Origin: Pirellulales bacterium
GTDB taxonomy: Bacteria; Planctomycetota; Planctomycetia; Pirellulales; JAEUIK01
Reading direction: 5' to 3'
Assembly (NCBI GenBank): GCA_019745975.1
Contig: JAIESQ010000011.1
Span: forward strand, 41,615-105,614
Length of the DNA stretch: 64,000 nt
In this document: positions 60,239-64,000 of the stretch, in pieces
Numbering within the stretch: the first letter of the stretch is position 1
Layout: each line of letters opens with the position of its first letter
Position numbers and translations under genes: made by a program
Notes under the pieces: model-generated
What the model saw: only the letters and a program-made list of their open reading frames with translations
What the model was told of the DNA's origin: nothing
The model's database searches: none

Positions 60239-63200
60239 TTACGGTCGATTCCAATACGCTATCCATTCCGCCGCCGTATTACCTGGCGCTCTAAAAAACG
60301 TCCTCAGTTTACCAACGTCGGGAGGGTCTAAAGCCTGAACGACGAAGTCTCCTGTGACTTGGTCAATAAATAACATGTCGGTTCTGCCATTTCTAACTTG
60401 CACTCGCGATAAAATGTTTGGGTTATTTGAATTCGTGATGTTGAGTGCCTGCTTGACATACGTCACTATATCATCGATAGCGGCTGGCTTACTCTGGCCG
60501 TCAATAACGTGTTTCCAGACATGATATCCGATGTTCTTTGCCTCTGTCGGATACTTCTTCGAAGTCGTCCAAATTGTCGGGAGCACGACGTCGCTCTTTA
60601 ACGCTTCCTTTACAATCGAGCCAAGAATCTCGAAGTAGTCGCCTTTGCTAAGCTTTCCAGCCAATCGTACCTGTGTTACTGCATCTTGAACAATCTTTGC
60701 CGCGGAAGCGATCGTAGCGCCCGGCTTATCAAGCTCGCGGGAGAGAACTCCTTTGAACATCTCGCAGAGTCTATCAGCGGCGTTATGCACCCACAGGCCG
60801 GCGTCGCCCACAAAGTACGTGTGGAAGCGCGCGACCTCCATATTATACGTGGTGAGCGTCTCGCCGCGCGGCGCATCCTCGTTGACAACCGCCGTCACGA
60901 TCGCTTCGCTGCCGCCAGCCAGTGGGATTGAGTCACCTGCGGCCAGTTCGCTGGCTGCCACGAACTCGCGCCGCGCTGCCACATAGAACGGGTGCTCGCC
61001 CGTGCACACCAGCCGCTCCTCGCGCGACGAGCCAGCCACGCGATAAACCACGCTATACAGCCGCGCGGGGTGCGTGACGATGGTTTCCAGGATCGGCTGA
61101 TACGCCTGCTCGCCAGTCTCTTCGTCGCGCGACAGCACGCGGTCGCCGACGCGCAGCTCTTCGATGTTCCGCAGCCCGCGGTCGGTGTGCACTTGGGTGC
61201 CGGCGACGAAGCACATTTTATTCGTCGCGTCCTCGAGCAATCCCACGAGACGGCGAAGGGTTCCTCCTTCCCCGAACGCGGCCTGAATCATTGAGTTAGC
61301 TATCCCATCGGAGGCGATCCGCGCCGAGTTCTTGATCTTGTTCAGCAATTGCAGCTTGGTGACCTTGGCCACACCGGCGGTCGCGAAGAACTCGACGACC
61401 TCGTAGGTCACCATGCCGACGACTCGTCCCCTGGCTTCGGCCGACAGGCCGGCCATTCTTTCGGCCAAGTCCAAAAGGAGATCAAGTACAAGCTGGGCAC
61501 CCTCCACATATACTTCACCGAGGCGCTTCAACTCTTCCACGTCACCCATCATGATTGCGGTAATGACTTGCTGGTCGAGCTGCAGCACCTTGCTGGCAAT
61601 GGTCCCAAAACTCTTGACGGTGTCGACCGTCACGTCGTAGGCCTTGGCGATGAACTGCCGCTCTGTCTCGAAGGTGTCGCCGGTTATCATTCGCAATTGA
61701 AGCGCGGTCGCGTTGTATTTCAGTACCGCGTTGCCGACGAACTTGAGAATGCCCCAAGCCCCCTCGACCGAACCCCACAGTCCATCGACGAAGAAGCCCT
61801 TGACCACGCCGAGCAGGTAGTCGTTGACCTCGTCGGGGCGAATCAAACCATCTTTGAGAATATTGCTGATTCGATTCTCAAGCACGGTCGGCCGCAGCGG
61901 CTGCCCTTGGTCCTTCATGGCCACGAAGTACTTCCCGGCCGCTTCCACAATCTTTCGCGGTCCGTCGGCGGTCGTCAGGTAGTCGATGCCGGTAAGCAAC
62001 GGCGCGGGGCCCAGGACTTGCAGCAAGAACGGGTGCGCTTCCCCCGCGTCGGTTTGAGTGACGAGCGCCCCGACGCCGGCGGACAGCGAGTACGCGCGAT
62101 AGTCGAAATCGTTGGCTGGATCGATCTCGAAGGTATCGGCGCCCGTGAAGCTCAACGACGCCGCGCCCGATTCGTTGAGCGTGAGCACTATCCCGACGAG
62201 CGTTGAGGCGTCGTGGCGAACGTAGACCAGGATCGCATCGGCGGCACCTGGATTGAAGGTCTGACCGGGCGATAAGTGTAACTCGGTCGTGCCGGTCGCG
62301 TTCAAGAAAATGAGCGTGTCGGGACCGGTCTCCGTCAGGGTCTCGTTGTACGTCTGACCGTCCTTCGTAATTGTGACTTGCACCTGATCGACGATCGAGG
62401 GAGAGGGCACGGCCGTGAGCGTGAGGCCGACGACGACCGTGGTCGGGGCCGGCTCCGTGGCGATGACTTCGGCCGCCCATTCGGTCGACCCGGTCATCTG
62501 GAACACTTTGTCGGTGGCGCGGACTTCAACTTGATTGAAGCCGGGGCTGAGCTCCACGCCCGTAAACGTGTGCGAGAACGTGGCCGAGAAATCGAACGGC
62601 TTGAGCAGCGAGGTCGTGCCGTTGGCCTTGGTGATTGCCGTCGCGATCGTGCCCAGCGGTTCCTGAGCCCCATTGAGATAGACGTATACGGTGTTGATTT
62701 CCCCGAGACTGCCGGGCGTGAAATCGGCCGTGTCGGAATCAACGGTGCCCGCAACTTGCACGTCGCCAAAAATCGCCGAGCCGTCGGCGTTGGCCTGCAA
62801 ATTACTGATCGTGTAACTCGTGAGCCGCACGATCGGCGCGCTGTACGACATCGCCACGGTGTCAACCGGCCCGGTCGGCTGTACGTTTCCTGATTCGTCG
62901 ACGACCACGGGGCGCCAGTCAATCACCGTGGCCCGGGCGGCATCACCAACGGTGGACGACGTTGCCGCGGCACCGGTTGGATTTACAGTGACGCTAATGC
63001 GCTGGTCAGCAATGGCCTGGCTCGGTGAAATGGCCTCCACGAAGAATCGCCAACTGCGTTCCCCAATGCGCGCGGACTCTGGCAACGACGACACCGCATA
63101 GGAGGTGTTGGCGGCAATGAAGTCGCCGCCTGACGCGATGCTTGCTTTGAGCCGGCTTGCGGTGCTGTCTTTCGTCCATAGCCGAAGAATCCCGGGTACC

Positions 63201-64000
63201 GGCGCGTAGTAATAGCCATCCGTCGCGTTACCCTGGCGAATCAACTGGGCGGGATCGGAGGCCGAATAGTCGAATGTCACGCGCGCCGTCGCGAGGTTGA
63301 TATCAGGCGACAGTTCAAGAATGACAGGCGTGAACGCGGCGCTCGCGTTCGGGCCGTCATTACCATACATGTCGAAACCGTCGGCAAAGTTCGGAACAGC
63401 ATCGCCATCGATATTTGCGGTGTTGCCGTGAAGCACCTTGCCCAGGCGGGTCAGGCTGCCCGCGCTGTCTTCGATCTTGTCTTCGTCGGCGGTGCGCGCG
63501 GGATCGCTCGTGCCATTGTTGTTGTCGCTGTCGATATCGAGATCGACCTGGATCACGGTGACGCGAACTTTGTCGCGGCTGCGCTCCACTCCCTGCGGGT
63601 CCTTGAAGTAGAAGTCGATCGTCGCCGGGCCGTTGGCGATCCCTTCGACGTAGACCTGCTGCGGGAAGGTGTTGTACGACCAACTCGTGCCGCTCGCGAT
63701 CGTTTGCGATTTTTGCGCGTCGCCCCAGAGCTTGATGAACTGCGTGCCAGCAGTGATTTCGAGGGTGACGGTGGACGCGGCCAACTCGGCGGCGGTGTAG
63801 TTCATCTGACTGGCGCTCAGCGTCACCAGCGCGAGGTCGTTTTCTCCGGTGATTACGCTCGCCTCATCGCGATCAATCTGCTCATTCTGGTTATCATCGT
63901 CATCGTTGTTGCGGACGTACCGCCCGGGCGAATTCTCTTCGATGGGGTCGTCGGCCTCGTTAATTGGTCCGTCGTTATTCGAGTCGGTGTCGATGTCGAC
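60239..64000 (-). CDS. Giant secreted polymorphic toxin with pretoxin HINT domain (5' end outside window)
   Basis: The frame is open through the right edge, so the start is outside. The visible 1250 residues begin with calcium-binding type-3-like repeats (VDIDTDSNNDGPINEADD, NIDGDAVPNFADGFDMYGND). Beta-rich stalk modules and a helical pretoxin region follow. The HINT domain spans about 61220-60780: CFVAGTQVHTDRGLRNIEEL at its start, VCTGEHPFYVAARREFVAAS inside, and FVGDAGLWVHNA at its end, where self-cleavage would release the tip. The last 180 residues (GYHVWKHVIDGQS, DMLFIDQVTGDFVVQALDPP) loosely resemble BECR-fold RNase toxins, an inference. The CPCC gene follows after 15 bases. Contact-dependent or secreted killing of neighbours is the likely role. 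Confidence 0.8.
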   Translation of the reverse strand, partial: VDIDTDSNNDGPINEADDPIEENSPGRYVRNNDDDDNQNEQIDRDEASVITGENDLALVTLSASQMNYTAAELAASTVTLEITAGTQFIKLWGDAQKSQTIASGTSWSYNTFPQQVYVEGIANGPATIDFYFKDPQGVERSRDKVRVTVIQVDLDIDSDNNNGTSDPARTADEDKIEDSAGSLTRLGKVLHGNTANIDGDAVPNFADGFDMYGNDGPNASAAFTPVILELSPDINLATARVTFDYSASDPAQLIRQGNATDGYYYAPVPGILRLWTKDSTASRLKASIASGGDFIAANTSYAVSSLPESARIGERSWRFFVEAISPSQAIADQRISVTVNPTGAAATSSTVGDAARATVIDWRPVVVDESGNVQPTGPVDTVAMSYSAPIVRLTSYTISNLQANADGSAIFGDVQVAGTVDSDTADFTPGSLGEINTVYVYLNGAQEPLGTIATAITKANGTTSLLKPFDFSATFSHTFTGVELSPGFNQVEVRATDKVFQMTGSTEWAAEVIATEPAPTTVVVGLTLTAVPSPSIVDQVQVTITKDGQTYNETLTETGPDTLIFLNATGTTELHLSPGQTFNPGAADAILVYVRHDASTLVGIVLTLNESGAASLSFTGADTFEIDPANDFDYRAYSLSAGVGALVTQTDAGEAHPFLLQVLGPAPLLTGIDYLTTADGPRKIVEAAGKYFVAMKDQGQPLRPTVLENRISNILKDGLIRPDEVNDYLLGVVKGFFVDGLWGSVEGAWGILKFVGNAVLKYNATALQLRMITGDTFETERQFIAKAYDVTVDTVKSFGTIASKVLQLDQQVITAIMMGDVEELKRLGEVYVEGAQLVLDLLLDLAERMAGLSAEARGRVVGMVTYEVVEFFATAGVAKVTKLQLLNKIKNSARIASDGIANSMIQAAFGEGGTLRRLVGLLEDATNKMCFVAGTQVHTDRGLRNIEELRVGDRVLSRDEETGEQAYQPILETIVTHPARLYSVVYRVAGSSREERLVCTGEHPFYVAARREFVAASELAAGDSIPLAGGSEAIVTAVVNEDAPRGETLTTYNMEVARFHTYFVGDAGLWVHNAADRLCEMFKGVLSRELDKPGATIASAAKIVQDAVTQVRLAGKLSKGDYFEILGSIVKEALKSDVVLPTIWTTSKKYPTEAKNIGYHVWKHVIDGQSKPAAIDDIVTYVKQALNITNSNNPNILSRVQVRNGRTDMLFIDQVTGDFVVQALDPPDVGKLRTFFRAPGNTAAEWIAYWNRP

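Overview
The window is GC-rich (mostly about 60-66% by eye) and comes from a planctomycete, most likely a member of the Pirellulales. Markers are DUF1559 prepilin-like and DUF1501 Tat-signal proteins, a PEP-CTERM protein, a futalosine-type menaquinone cluster (MqnE with UbiD/UbiE/UbiX/UbiA homologues), several secreted proteins of planctomycete-only type, and many dispersed palindromic intergenic repeats. There is no rRNA, CRISPR array, prophage or complete insertion sequence. Two tRNA genes are present: Asp-GTC and Val-CAC.

Layout. 1-17.6 kb: mostly minus-strand housekeeping and metabolic genes (rRNA methyltransferases, Sua5, GlgC, asparagine synthase, an inositol-monophosphatase-type phosphatase, a SpoU methyltransferase, a Gfo/Idh/MocA oxidoreductase), mixed with secreted planctomycete proteins. 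17.7-26.2 kb: a membrane sulfatase-fold protein, an orphan ParD-like antitoxin, a sugar kinase/PLP-lyase pair, QueC and a DUF1559 protein. 26.5-32.6 kb: a histidine phosphatase, a two-gene unit ending in an HNH endonuclease, and a heavy-metal RND pump with its adaptor. 33-36.4 kb: tRNA-Asp, a 44-residue membrane peptide, a diguanylate cyclase and a protein with two tandem InaA/Kdo-kinase-like halves. 36.4-42.5 kb: a TPR protein and the tightly overlapping late menaquinone genes ubiD-ubiE-ubiX-ubiA, then mqnE. 42.6-50.6 kb: ComB, a SAM hydrolase (DUF62), a 999-residue secreted protein, two small acidic conserved proteins, ProC and a short-chain dehydrogenase. 51-55.8 kb: a truncated serine hydrolase beside an AT-richer small gene, a Fes-type esterase, tRNA-Val, two TatA-like genes and a nitroreductase. 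56-64 kb: a polymorphic-toxin locus.

The most interesting region is the right end. A giant secreted protein, whose start lies beyond the window, has calcium-binding type-3-like repeats, a pretoxin HINT domain and a short C-terminal toxin tip. Behind it follow a CPCC-type zinc-ribbon gene, a 260-residue gene, an orphan second toxin cassette that repeats part of the giant protein's stalk and ends in a PD-(D/E)XK-like nuclease, and a 212-residue gene. All run in the same direction with overlaps or gaps of 15 bases or less. This is the layout expected of toxin-immunity cassettes.

Other points: an HNH endonuclease translationally coupled to a small acidic protein, a 186-bp MITE-like element whose end supplies the stop codon of a neighbouring gene, a seven-copy palindromic tandem array, and at least three families of dispersed REP-like palindromes. 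All function calls rest on motif recognition by eye; no database search was run.
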